A stretch of 64,000 nt of DNA, taken from Streptomyces sp. CB03234 (GTDB lineage Bacteria; Actinomycetota; Actinomycetes; Streptomycetales; Streptomycetaceae). The position numbers and the translations under genes were made by a program. Shown piece after piece: positions 37,038 to 44,764 of the stretch. Numbering within the stretch: position 1 is the stretch's first letter; each line of letters opens with the position of its first letter. A model generated the notes under the pieces. That model ran no database searches. It was not told where the DNA came from and worked only from the letters and a program-made list of their open reading frames with translations. The stretch is taken from the NCBI RefSeq assembly GCF_001905885.1, contig NZ_LIYH01000002.1:611591-675590 (forward strand). Direction: 5' to 3'.

Positions 37038-37103
37038 GCGCCCAGGCGCGGGGTGCGGGCCCCCGTGGCGGCGCCCTGGCGCGGGGTGCGGGTTCCACCC
37101 GTG
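37038..37103. repeat. 33-bp imperfect tandem repeat, two units
   Basis: 37038-37070 and 37071-37103 share GCGCCCNGGCGCGGGGTGCG and diverge in their last ten bases. They abut the dispersed repeat at 37104. Confidence 0.45.
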
Positions 37104-37224
37104 GGGGGCGTGGCCCCTCCGGGCTCACCTCCTCGAGGCCGGCGGCCTCGGGTACGCCGGATCGGGAGCCCTCCCATGGCCGCCGACCTCTGCGGGGGCG
37201 ACCCTGCACGGCCCCGCCCGGCCG
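37104..37224 (+). repeat. Dispersed hairpin-rich repeat, copy A
   Basis: This 121-bp block occurs again as the reverse complement at 41559-41679 with one mismatch that I can see, and in a diverged form at 57933-58051. It contains two hairpins: GGGGC-GTG-GCCCC at its left end and CGAGGCC-GGC-GGCCTCG at 37134-37150. It fills the gap between the convergent 3' ends of the PepSY lipoprotein and SirB1-type genes. No transposase or terminal inverted repeats. Confidence 0.85.
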
Positions 37225-37284
37225 TCGGCCGGGTGCGGACCGGTGGGGAGGGGGCGCCGGACGGGTGCCGTTTGCGAGAGCGTG

Positions 37285-38118
37285 TCAGTTGAGCATCGCG
37301 CGGGCCGCTCGGGCCCGGTGGCGGACCGTCTCCGCCACGGTCGGTTCGACGGCGGCGACCACCTCCGCGTACGCGTCCATCTCCGCCGCGCCGGTCAGGA
37401 AGTCGCCGCGCTGGACCAGCAGCTGGGCGCGCTCGTAACGCAGGCGGGCCGGGTGGGTGGGGAGCAGCAGGGACAGCTCGACCGCCCACAGGGCGACGTC
37501 CGAGCGCTCCGGGCGTACGGAGGCCCAGGCGCGGATGTTGTTGAGGATCCGCTGCATGATCTGCAAGGGGTCCGTGGGGACCAGCATCGAGGGGTGCAGG
37601 CGCTCGCCGGTCGCCCCGGTCACCAGCAGCTCCGCGTCCGCTCCGGTCAGCGCCCGGCCCCCGGCGAACGGGTCCGCCAGCACCTGCTCCTCCGGGTCGC
37701 CGAAGCCGATCACGAAGTGCCCCGGCAGCGCCACGCCGTACACCGGCGCGCCCGCCCGCCGGGCGACCTCGATCCACACCACCGACAGCAGGATCGGCAG
37801 GCCCCTGCGGCGCCGCAGCACCTCGTGCAGCAGCGACGACTCCAGGCGCTGGTAGTCGCCGGGCGTGCCGTGGAAGCCGCACCGCTCGCCGAGGAGGACG
37901 GCGAGCGCGGCCACCCACGAGCGCGGGCCGCGCAGCCCGTACGGCAGCAGCCCGGCCAGCCGGTCCAGCTCGATCTCGGCGGCGTCCATCCCGGCCTGTC
38001 CGAGCGCCGGGTCCGCCTCCGCGCCCACCAGCAGGCACAGCGTCGCGAGGTCCGGCCGTTCCTCGCGTGCCTCCTCGGCGAACCGGCGGCGCCACTCGGT
38101 GGTGTGCATACGCGTCAC
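37285..38118 (-). CDS. SirB1/transglutaminase-like family protein
   Basis: The 277-aa protein belongs to the SirB1 (transglutaminase-like fold with TPR tail) family: LLHEVLRRRRGLPILLSVVW then GVALPGHFVIGF, with the C-terminal half forming TPR-like helices (ILNNIRAWASVRPERSDVAL onward). The catalytic cysteine of true transglutaminases is not evident, as is common in this family. The GTG at 38118 overlaps the stop of the upstream acetyltransferase gene as GTGA, so I take it as start; an ATG at 38109 is the alternative. Cytoplasmic; function unknown. Confidence 0.85.
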   Translation of the reverse strand: MTRMHTTEWRRRFAEEAREERPDLATLCLLVGAEADPALGQAGMDAAEIELDRLAGLLPYGLRGPRSWVAALAVLLGERCGFHGTPGDYQRLESSLLHEVLRRRRGLPILLSVVWIEVARRAGAPVYGVALPGHFVIGFGDPEEQVLADPFAGGRALTGADAELLVTGATGERLHPSMLVPTDPLQIMQRILNNIRAWASVRPERSDVALWAVELSLLLPTHPARLRYERAQLLVQRGDFLTGAAEMDAYAEVVAAVEPTVAETVRHRARAARAMLN

Positions 38119-39116
38119 GTACCCGCTTCGGGAGATCGGAAGTGGTGGTACAGGTGGTGGACGGCGAAGCCCATCCCTTCGTACAGGGCGAGAGCACCAC
38201 CATTGTCCGACTCCACCTGGAGCCAGGCCGCGGACGCGCCCTCGTCCAGGGCGCGGCCGGCCAGTGCCGCCATGACCGCCGTGCCGAGGCCCTGCCTGCG
38301 GTACGCCGGGTCCACCTCGACCGCCATGAACCCGGCCCACCGCCCGTCGACCACGCACCGCCCGATCGCCGCCGGGACGTCGCCGTCGCCGGGCAGGGAG
38401 GCGAACCATACGGAGGGGCCGCTGTTCAGGACGTGCAGGACGTGGGGGCCGGGCACGCCCGAGCGGTTGTAGCGGCGCAGCCACGCCTCGTCCACGGAGC
38501 GGGACAGCCGTACGCCCTCGGTGGGCAGGTCCGCGATCGGCGCCAGCGCCCCGATCCGTACCTCCGCCGTGACCTCCCGGTGCCAGCCCCGCTCGTCCAG
38601 CGCCGCGCACAGCCGCTCCTGGGTGCCCTCCGCGCCGGTCGCCGTCTGGACGTACGGGGGCAGGCCGCGCTCCTCGTACCAGGCACGCGCGCGTGCCAGG
38701 GCGTCGTCCAGCGGCATGCCGGGATCGCCGAGCGGCAGCACCGAGTTGGCCCGCCGCGTGAACCCGTGGGACGCCCGCAGCGTCCACTGACCGAGCGGCT
38801 CGCTCTCCACCGGCTGCCAGGCCCGCGCGGTCACCCGCGCCAGCTCCTCGAAACCGGCCGCGGGGCCCCGGCGGCGGGCGGGTGCGGCGGGTACGACCTT
38901 GCCCGCGACCAGCGTGGATTCCGGAATACGGACAGTTTCCCCGGTCCGTCGTGTGATCAGCAGCACACCCCCGGTCCATGATGTGAGAACACCGACCGTG
39001 TCGGTGAACTTCTCCGACCGCGCTCCAGGGTCGCTCAACCGGCGGACGGAGACTCGTTTACCCACGTCAGAGGGGCCGATCCGGACCTCCAGCCGTCCGC
39101 CCGCAGTGAATTCCAC
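38115..39116 (-). CDS. GNAT N-acetyltransferase with N-terminal accessory domain
   Basis: The 333-aa protein has an SH3-like beta domain at residues 1-75 (VGKRVSVRRLSDPG; VGVLTSWTGGVLLITRRTGE), a degenerate GNAT-like region (about 80-200) and a canonical GNAT domain with the acetyl-CoA loop VDPAYRRQGLGTAVMAALAG. A trailing EGMGFAVHHLYHHFR is typical. Acceptor unknown. GTG start after AGGAGGGG. Coupled to the SirB1-type gene by a GTGA overlap, so the two are probably co-expressed. Confidence 0.87.
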   Translation of the reverse strand: MEFTAGGRLEVRIGPSDVGKRVSVRRLSDPGARSEKFTDTVGVLTSWTGGVLLITRRTGETVRIPESTLVAGKVVPAAPARRRGPAAGFEELARVTARAWQPVESEPLGQWTLRASHGFTRRANSVLPLGDPGMPLDDALARARAWYEERGLPPYVQTATGAEGTQERLCAALDERGWHREVTAEVRIGALAPIADLPTEGVRLSRSVDEAWLRRYNRSGVPGPHVLHVLNSGPSVWFASLPGDGDVPAAIGRCVVDGRWAGFMAVEVDPAYRRQGLGTAVMAALAGRALDEGASAAWLQVESDNGGALALYEGMGFAVHHLYHHFRSPEAGT

Positions 39117-39229
39117 AGCTCAGTCCGCCCCTCCTGTTCGGTTCCGTCCCAAGAACGGAGATACTAGGTGCGGGCATCGACGACGCCGCGCTCCCGCGCA
39201 AACAGCCCTACCGAGGAGGAACGACCAGC

Positions 39230-39550
39230 GTGACCTACGTCATCGCGCAGCCTTGTGTCGACGTCAAGGACAAGGCGTGCATCGAGGAGTGCCCCGTCGA
39301 CTGCATCTACGAGGGCCAGCGGTCCTTGTACATCCACCCGGACGAATGCGTCGACTGCGGTGCTTGTGAGCCGGTCTGCCCGGTCGAGGCGATCTTCTAC
39401 GAGGACGACACTCCCGAGGAGTGGAAGGACTACTACAAGGCGAACGTCGAGTTCTTCGACGACCTGGGTTCGCCCGGTGGTGCCTCGAAGCTGGGCCTGA
39501 TCGAGCGCGACCACCCCTTCATCGCCGCCCTGCCGCCGCAGAACGGCTGA
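39230..39550 (+). CDS. fdxA: Seven-iron ferredoxin FdxA
   Basis: The 106-aa protein matches 7Fe ferredoxins. By analogy to Azotobacter FdI, C9, C17 and C50 bind a [3Fe-4S] cluster and C21, C40, C43 and C46 bind a [4Fe-4S] cluster; C25 is the spare cysteine. It should carry electrons for cytochrome P450s or other oxidoreductases. GTG start with GAGGAGG upstream. A strong hairpin follows. Confidence 0.95.
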   Translation: MTYVIAQPCVDVKDKACIEECPVDCIYEGQRSLYIHPDECVDCGACEPVCPVEAIFYEDDTPEEWKDYYKANVEFFDDLGSPGGASKLGLIERDHPFIAALPPQNG

Positions 39551-39560
39551 TCGCGCACCC

Positions 39561-39597
39561 TCGGTCCCGTACGGCTCCCGCCGCTGTACGGGACCGA
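39561..39597 (+). terminator. 12-bp hairpin between fdxA and dapC
   Basis: TCGGTCCCGTAC (39561-39572) pairs perfectly with 39586-39597 and is followed by TGTGTTTTCG. It lies 10 bp after the fdxA stop and argues against a dapC start upstream of 39635. Confidence 0.7.
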
Positions 39598-39634
39598 TGT
39601 GTTTTCGCCCCTGAAGCAGAAGAAAGCGAGCACC

Positions 39635-40732
39635 GTGTCCTCCCCCGTCTCCTCACGCCTCCCCGTCTTCCCGTGGGACAAGCTCGAGCCGTACAAGAAG
39701 ACGGCCACGGCCCACCCGGACGGCATCGTGGACCTGTCCGTGGGCACGCCCGTGGACCCCGTCCCCGAGGTGATCCAGCGGGCCCTGGTGGCCGCGGCCG
39801 ACTCGCCGGGCTATCCGACGGTGTGGGGGACGACCGAGCTGCGTGACGCGCTCACCGGCTGGTGCGAGCGGCGCCTGGGGGCGCGCGGCTTCGCGCACAC
39901 CAACGTGCTGCCGGTCGTCGGCTCCAAGGAGCTGGTGGCGTGGCTGCCGACCCAGCTGGGCCTCGGCGCCGGAGACACGGTGGCCTACCCGCGGCTGGCC
40001 TACCCGACGTACGAGGTCGGCGCGCGGCTGTGCGGCGCGACGCCGGTCGTCTACGACGACCCCACCGAGCTGGACCCCGCCGGGCTGAAGCTGCTGTGGC
40101 TGAACACGCCGTCCAACCCGACCGGCCGGGTCATCCCCAAGGACGAGCTGACCCGGATCGTCGCCTGGGCGCGTGAGCACGGCGTCCTGGTCTTCAGCGA
40201 CGAGTGCTACCTGGAACTCGGCTGGGAGGCCGACCCCGTCTCCGTACTGCATCCGGATGTGTGCGGTGGCTCGTACGAGGGGATCGTCGCCGTCCACTCG
40301 CTGTCCAAGCGGTCGAACCTGGCCGGCTACCGCGCCGCGTTCATCGCGGGCGACGCGGCCGTGCTGGGCGAGCTGCTCCAGATCCGCAGGCACGGCGGGA
40401 TGATGACGCCCGCGCCCGTGCAGGCGGCGACGGTCGCGGCGCTCGGCGACGACGCGCACGTGGCCGAGCAGCGCGCCCGTTACGCGGCGCGGCGGACCGC
40501 CCTGCGCACGGCCCTGGAGACGCACGGCTTCCGCATCGAGCACAGCGAGGCGAGCCTGTACCTGTGGGCGACCCGCGACGAGCCGTGCTGGGACACGGTG
40601 GCGTACCTGGCGTCCCTCGGGATCCTGGTCGCTCCCGGCGACTTCTACGGCGCGGCGGGGGAGCGGTTCGTACGGGTGGCGTTCACGGCCACCGACGAGC
40701 GGGTCGAGGCCGCGGTCAAGCGGCTGGGCTGA
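39635..40732 (+). CDS. dapC: Succinyldiaminopimelate transaminase DapC
   Basis: The 365-aa fold-type I PLP enzyme converts N-succinyl-2-amino-6-ketopimelate to succinyl-LL-diaminopimelate on the way to meso-DAP and lysine. The PLP lysine is K225 in HSLSKRSNLAGYR; NTPSNPTGRV and FSDECYLEL are the usual cofactor-binding segments. The opening SSRLPVFPWDKLEPYKKTA is typical of actinobacterial DapC. GTG at 39635 chosen; an in-frame GTG at 39599 abuts the fdxA hairpin. dapE, which acts next in the pathway, is 2 kb downstream. Confidence 0.92.
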   Translation: MSSPVSSRLPVFPWDKLEPYKKTATAHPDGIVDLSVGTPVDPVPEVIQRALVAAADSPGYPTVWGTTELRDALTGWCERRLGARGFAHTNVLPVVGSKELVAWLPTQLGLGAGDTVAYPRLAYPTYEVGARLCGATPVVYDDPTELDPAGLKLLWLNTPSNPTGRVIPKDELTRIVAWAREHGVLVFSDECYLELGWEADPVSVLHPDVCGGSYEGIVAVHSLSKRSNLAGYRAAFIAGDAAVLGELLQIRRHGGMMTPAPVQAATVAALGDDAHVAEQRARYAARRTALRTALETHGFRIEHSEASLYLWATRDEPCWDTVAYLASLGILVAPGDFYGAAGERFVRVAFTATDERVEAAVKRLG

Positions 40733-40733
40733 G

Positions 40734-40779
40734 GCATGGCGAAGGGCCCGGGGGAATGCCCCCGGGCCCTTCGCCATGC
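40734..40779. terminator. 21-bp perfect bidirectional hairpin after dapC
   Basis: Positions 40734-40754 and 40759-40779 are perfect complements around AATG (core GGCGAAGGGCCCGGGGG). It begins right after the dapC stop and ends before the stop of the convergent gene at 40786, so it serves both. Confidence 0.85.
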
Positions 40780-40785
40780 GTACGG

Positions 40786-41214
40786 CTACTGGCCGAGCGC
40801 CGGCAGGGTCTTCACCGGCAGCTCCGCCGGGACGCCGCCGCCGAGCGCGTCGGTGGGCGCGGCGCCCGCGGCCCCGCCGACGAGCTCGCCGGCGTTGCCG
40901 GCCGCGTCACCGGCGGCCTTCTGCGCGACGGGCGTGGTGGCCTCGCCCGTCTTGGCGACGGTCTTGCCCGCGGCGGGAACGGCCTGCTTCACCGCCTTGC
41001 TGCCGGCCTCGCCGACCAGGCCGGTCGTGCTCTCGGAGGCGCCGCTGACGGTGCCGGTCGCCGAGGCGGTGTCGAGGCTGCTCACGCCGCCCAGTTCGGG
41101 ACCCTTGGAGAGGTCCACGGCGCTTGCGGAGCCGGCCGCACCGACCACGGGAGCTGCGCCCGCTGCGATCAGCAGCGCGGCACGGGCGATCCGACGGGTC
41201 AGGGGGAGGGACAT
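40786..41214 (-). CDS. Secreted low-complexity Ala/Gly/Thr-rich protein
   Basis: The 142-aa protein has a signal peptide (MSLPLTRRIARAALLIAAGA, cleavage after about AGSASA) and a mature part rich in Ala, Gly, Thr, Ser and Val with weak repeats such as GEAGSKAVKQAVPAAGKTVAK. No cysteine and no recognised domain. The ATG at 41214 follows AAGGAGC. I do not recognise a function; similar small secreted proteins in Streptomyces are uncharacterised. Confidence 0.7.
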   Translation of the reverse strand: MSLPLTRRIARAALLIAAGAAPVVGAAGSASAVDLSKGPELGGVSSLDTASATGTVSGASESTTGLVGEAGSKAVKQAVPAAGKTVAKTGEATTPVAQKAAGDAAGNAGELVGGAAGAAPTDALGGGVPAELPVKTLPALGQ

Positions 41215-41327
41215 GATGCTCCTTCGACGGGAGAGGTCGTTGACTGTGGTGCCTGTCCGACGATCGGACGCTGTGACAACCGGTCGGAGGGCGGGGGAGG
41301 TTGCGGTGGCCCGAGGTAAAGAGTTGG

Positions 41328-41342
41328 TAATGCGTCGCATTA
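41328..41342. promoter_or_regulatory. Perfect 15-bp palindrome, possible operator
   Basis: TAATGCG-T-CGCATTA is a perfect palindrome 114 bp upstream of the secreted protein start codon. Its AT-rich ends stand out in this GC-rich genome, as repressor sites usually do. Confidence 0.4.
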
Positions 41343-41558
41343 TCGGCTCCACCTAAAACCGGACAAACGAGCAGAGTTCCGCGGGCGTGAAGAACCGTCA
41401 CTTCCCAGCGCTCCCAGGGAAATCGGCGCCGAAAAACGGTCTGGGACAAAACCAGCCGATGACGCGATGCCGAGTGCCCCGCCCGAGTGAATTCCCGTAC
41501 GCACGCCCGCGCCACTTTTCGACTCCCGCCCCGCCAGGCATAGGTGGCAGCCGCAAGG

Positions 41559-41679
41559 CGGCCGGGCGGGGCCGTGCAGGGTCGCCCCCGCAGAGGTCGG
41601 CGGCCATGGGAGGGCTCCCGATCCGGCGTGCCCGAGGCCGCCGGCCTCGAGGAGGTGAGCCCGGAGGGGCCACGCCCCC
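41559..41679 (-). repeat. Dispersed hairpin-rich repeat, copy B (inverted)
   Basis: Reverse complement of copy A (37104-37224), 121 bp with one T/C difference seen near the centre. It lies in opposite orientation 4.3 kb away. Confidence 0.85.
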
Positions 41680-41843
41680 ACCCACGACCTCCCGCGCCGC
41701 CCGGCGCCTGTGCCGCTCCGCTGCAGGCCGCGCCCGATACAGGCCGCACCGGGGGTATGCCGCACCCGGGGCAGGCCGCACCCGATGCAGGCCCCACCCG
41801 ATGCAGGCCGCGCCCGGGGCGGACCGGCACGAACGGCCCGGCG

Positions 41844-42764
41844 TTACCGCGTCACGCGGATGCGGACCTCGTCGGGACGTGACGTACCGGCGGGGGCGGA
41901 GCGCCAGCCGTCTTCGGCCTCCGCCACGCTCCACACCCGGCCCGCGTACGACACCTCCGCGAGCCCGAGAGCGTCCGCCTGGGCCACCGCCCACTGGGCC
42001 AGCTCCCAGCCGCGGCGCGAGCCGCCGCCGGGCGTCGCGCCCTCGGGGCCGGCCGAGCCGGCCGAGCCGGCCGCCGTCGCCCGCACCGGTACGGAGATCT
42101 CCGGCGCCGCCCCGCCCCGGGGCAGTTCACCGAACGCGCGCTTCAGCTCCGCCCGTACCTTCGCCGGATCACCGGCCTTCACCTGCCCGCTGCCGGGCGT
42201 GCAGGTCAGGGACGCGGGCGAGCGCCCGGTGAGCGCGGCGGCGAGCAGCGCGGCGTCCGGCTCGTGCTTCGCGTACGCCTGGGGGAACCCGCTGCGCTGT
42301 ACGCGCTGCGCGGCCACGGTCAACGGCAGCCGGGAGTAGCCCGGCACCTTGGCGAGGTGGTCGTAGAACTTCCCCGACGAGAAGACCGGGTCGAGGATCT
42401 GCGCCTCGGTGCCCCAGCCCTGCGAGGGCCGCTGCTGGAACAGGCCGAGGGAGTCGCGGTCGCCGTAGCGGATGTTGCGCAGGGCCGACTCCTGCAGGGC
42501 GGTCGCCAGCGCGATGGTGACCGCCCGCTCGGGCATGCCCCGGGACGTCCCCACCGCGGAGATCGTCGCGGCGTTCGACGCCTGCTCGGGGGTGAACCAG
42601 TACGTGTTGTTCCCGCTGCCCACGACGCACCGCGGGGCGCCTTTGCCGCCGGTGACGTACTGCACGACGACGTACGCGATGACCGCCAGCAGCACGGCGA
42701 GCGCGACGGCGATTCTCAGTCGGCGAGGTCGCCGAGGCCGGCGAGGACGGGTGGACTCGGACAC
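41844..42764 (-). CDS. Membrane-anchored lysozyme-fold (transglycosylase-like) protein
   Basis: The 306-aa protein has a basic N-tail, one transmembrane helix (residues about 17-36) and an extracellular domain. ALATALQESALRN with candidate acid E92, followed by SLGLFQQRPSQGWGT, matches the ES...GLFQ pattern of SLT/GH23-type muramidases. The C-terminal 60 residues are a separate domain ending SYAGRVWSVAEAEDGW. Many database entries of this type are labelled heavy metal transporter, which the sequence does not support. GTG start at 42764, 40 bp from the divergent dapE start. Confidence 0.75.
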   Translation of the reverse strand: MSESTRPRRPRRPRRLRIAVALAVLLAVIAYVVVQYVTGGKGAPRCVVGSGNNTYWFTPEQASNAATISAVGTSRGMPERAVTIALATALQESALRNIRYGDRDSLGLFQQRPSQGWGTEAQILDPVFSSGKFYDHLAKVPGYSRLPLTVAAQRVQRSGFPQAYAKHEPDAALLAAALTGRSPASLTCTPGSGQVKAGDPAKVRAELKRAFGELPRGGAAPEISVPVRATAAGSAGSAGPEGATPGGGSRRGWELAQWAVAQADALGLAEVSYAGRVWSVAEAEDGWRSAPAGTSRPDEVRIRVTR

Positions 42765-42791
42765 GGAGCCCACCGTACTGGAGGGCCGGGT

Positions 42792-42805
42792 TAGGCTCGG
42801 CACCA
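42792..42805 (+). promoter_or_regulatory. Leaderless-type -10 box of dapE
   Basis: TAGGCT at 42792-42797 ends 7 nt before the dapE ATG and there is no Shine-Dalgarno sequence between. Confidence 0.4.
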
Positions 42806-43896
42806 TGTCCGAGACCATGCCTGCCACCATGCTGGACCTCACGCAGGACGGCCCGGCGCTCACCGCCGCGCTCGTCGACTTCCCTTCCGTCAGCGGCACC
42901 GAGAAGCCCCTCGCCGACGCGATCGAGCAGGCGCTGCGCACGCTGCCGCACCTGACCGTCGACCGGTACGGCAACAACGTCGTCGCCCGGACGAACCTGG
43001 GCCGGGCCGAGCGCGTCGTGCTGGCCGGACACATCGACACCGTGCCGATCGCCGACAACGTCCCCTCCCGGCTCGACGACAACGGCATCCTGTGGGGCTG
43101 CGGCACCTCGGACATGAAGTCGGGCGTCGCCGTCCAGCTGCGCATCGCCGCGACCGTCCCGGAGCCCAACCGCGACCTGACCTTCGTCTTCTACGACAAC
43201 GAAGAGGTCGCCGCCCACCTGAACGGGCTCGGGCATGTGGCCGCCGCACACCCCGAGTGGCTGGAGGGCCACTTCGCCGTCCTGCTGGAGCCGTCCGACG
43301 GCCAGGTCGAGGGCGGCTGCCAGGGCACGCTGCGGGTGCACCTCCGTACCAAGGGCGAGCGCGCCCACTCCGCGCGCAGCTGGATGGGGTGCAACGCCAT
43401 CCACGCCGCCGCTCCGATCCTGGCGAAGCTGGCCGCGTACGAACCGCGCCGCCCGGTGATCGACGGGCTGGAGTACCACGAGGGCCTCAACGCCGTCGGG
43501 ATCGAGGGCGGGGTGGCCACCAACGTCATCCCCGACGAGTGCACCGTGATCGTCAACTACCGCTACGCGCCCGACCGCTCCATGGAGGAGGCGGAGGCCC
43601 ACGTACGCGAGGTGTTCGCGGACTGCGGCGTCGACGAATTCGTGGTGGACGACCACACCGGCGGCGCCCTGCCGGGGCTGTCGCACCCGGCCGCCGCGGC
43701 CTTCATGGCGGCGGTCGGCGGCACCGCGCAGCCCAAGTTCGGCTGGACGGACGTGTCCCGGTTCAGCGCGCTGGGTGTGCCCGCCGTCAACTACGGCCCC
43801 GGTGACGCGCTCTTCGCGCACAAGCGGGACGAGCACGTCGCCGTCGACAAGATCACGCACTGTGAACGCCGACTGTACGACTGGCTCACTGCCTGA
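42805..43896 (+). CDS. dapE: Succinyl-diaminopimelate desuccinylase DapE
   Basis: The 363-aa M20-family metallohydrolase removes succinate from succinyl-LL-DAP. The zinc site shows H76 and D78 in AGHIDTVP, then the bridging aspartate in GCGTSDMKSG, the catalytic pair in YDNEEV, and a later LLEPSDG. The dimerisation domain has the G-x-x-AHSAR segment. Length fits the actinobacterial DapE subgroup. Followed 77 bp later by the LOG-family gene. Confidence 0.93.
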   Translation: MSETMPATMLDLTQDGPALTAALVDFPSVSGTEKPLADAIEQALRTLPHLTVDRYGNNVVARTNLGRAERVVLAGHIDTVPIADNVPSRLDDNGILWGCGTSDMKSGVAVQLRIAATVPEPNRDLTFVFYDNEEVAAHLNGLGHVAAAHPEWLEGHFAVLLEPSDGQVEGGCQGTLRVHLRTKGERAHSARSWMGCNAIHAAAPILAKLAAYEPRRPVIDGLEYHEGLNAVGIEGGVATNVIPDECTVIVNYRYAPDRSMEEAEAHVREVFADCGVDEFVVDDHTGGALPGLSHPAAAAFMAAVGGTAQPKFGWTDVSRFSALGVPAVNYGPGDALFAHKRDEHVAVDKITHCERRLYDWLTA

Positions 43897-43973
43897 CCTC
43901 CGTGATTTCGCCTTTTGTCACGTCCGTCGCCCTACCCTGAGCGGGAAACGATGTTCAGCGGAGGGAGCGGATC

Positions 43974-44744
43974 ATGGGCAACCCCGAGGCCGAGGCCGAA
44001 GGACTGCGAGCGCTGGCCGAGCAGCGGCTGGGGCCGGTACTGCGCCGCCGGGAGCAGGTCCAGCCCGGCACCACCGATCAGCGGCTGCTGGACACCGCGG
44101 GCGACTCCGAGTGGGTCCACACCGACCCGTGGCGGGTCATGCGCATCCAGTCGGAGTTCGTGGAGGGCTTCGGCGCGCTGGCGGAACTGCCCAGCGCGAT
44201 CAGCGTCTTCGGCTCGGCCCGCACCCCGGCGGGCACGCCGGAGTACGAGGCGGGCGTACGGATCGGCCGGGCGCTGGTCGAGGCGGGCTTTGCGGTGATC
44301 ACGGGCGGCGGCCCGGGTGCCATGGAGGCCGCCAACAAGGGGGCGCGGGAGGCGAAGGGCATCTCGGTGGGCCTCGGTATCGAGCTGCCCTTCGAGCAGG
44401 GCCTGAACCCGCACGTCGACATCGGCGTCAACTTCCGCTACTTCTTCGTACGGAAGACCATGTTCGTCAAGTACGCCCAGGGCTTCGTCGTCCTGCCGGG
44501 CGGCCTCGGCACCCTGGACGAGCTGTTCGAGGCCCTCACCCTGGTCCAGACGCGGAAGGTGACCCGCTTCCCGATCGTGCTCTTCGGTACGGAGTACTGG
44601 TCGGGCCTGGTCGACTGGCTGCGCGACACGGTGATCGCCCAGGGCAAGGCCTCGGAGCGGGACCTGATGCTCTTCCACGTCACGGACGACGTCGACGAGG
44701 CGGTCGCCCTGGTCACCAAGGAGACCGGACCCGGCCGCCCCTGA
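43974..44744 (+). CDS. LOG-family Rossmann protein (TIGR00730 type)
   Basis: The 256-aa protein carries the nucleotide-binding GGGPGAMEAANKGA and the family signature PGGLGTLDE, with the preceding arginine in FRYFFVRKTMF. Members act as cytokinin-riboside-monophosphate phosphoribohydrolases or similar nucleotide N-glycosidases. About 75 residues precede the core domain. RBS GGAGGGA upstream of the ATG. The dapE/LOG/folP2/tag order also occurs in mycobacteria. Confidence 0.9.
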   Translation: MGNPEAEAEGLRALAEQRLGPVLRRREQVQPGTTDQRLLDTAGDSEWVHTDPWRVMRIQSEFVEGFGALAELPSAISVFGSARTPAGTPEYEAGVRIGRALVEAGFAVITGGGPGAMEAANKGAREAKGISVGLGIELPFEQGLNPHVDIGVNFRYFFVRKTMFVKYAQGFVVLPGGLGTLDELFEALTLVQTRKVTRFPIVLFGTEYWSGLVDWLRDTVIAQGKASERDLMLFHVTDDVDEAVALVTKETGPGRP

Positions 44745-44764
44745 GCCGCCCCTGACGGGCAGGG

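Larger units (their letters stand above)
41215..41843. other. 629-bp gap with promoter region and dispersed repeat copy B
   Basis: The left half should hold the promoter of the secreted protein gene (minus strand): it is AT-richer and contains the palindromes at 41255-41269 (GTCCGA-CGA-TCGGAC) and 41328-41342. The right half holds repeat copy B (41559-41679) followed by about 150 bp of Cys/Pro/Arg-encoding low-complexity GC-rich DNA with repeated GCAGGCCGCACCCG-like units. No gene supported. Confidence 0.55.

Noticed and set aside
37104..37224. Insertion sequence or transposase remnant
   Set aside because: The repeated block is too short, has no terminal inverted repeats or target duplications that I can see, and no transposase motifs anywhere in the window.
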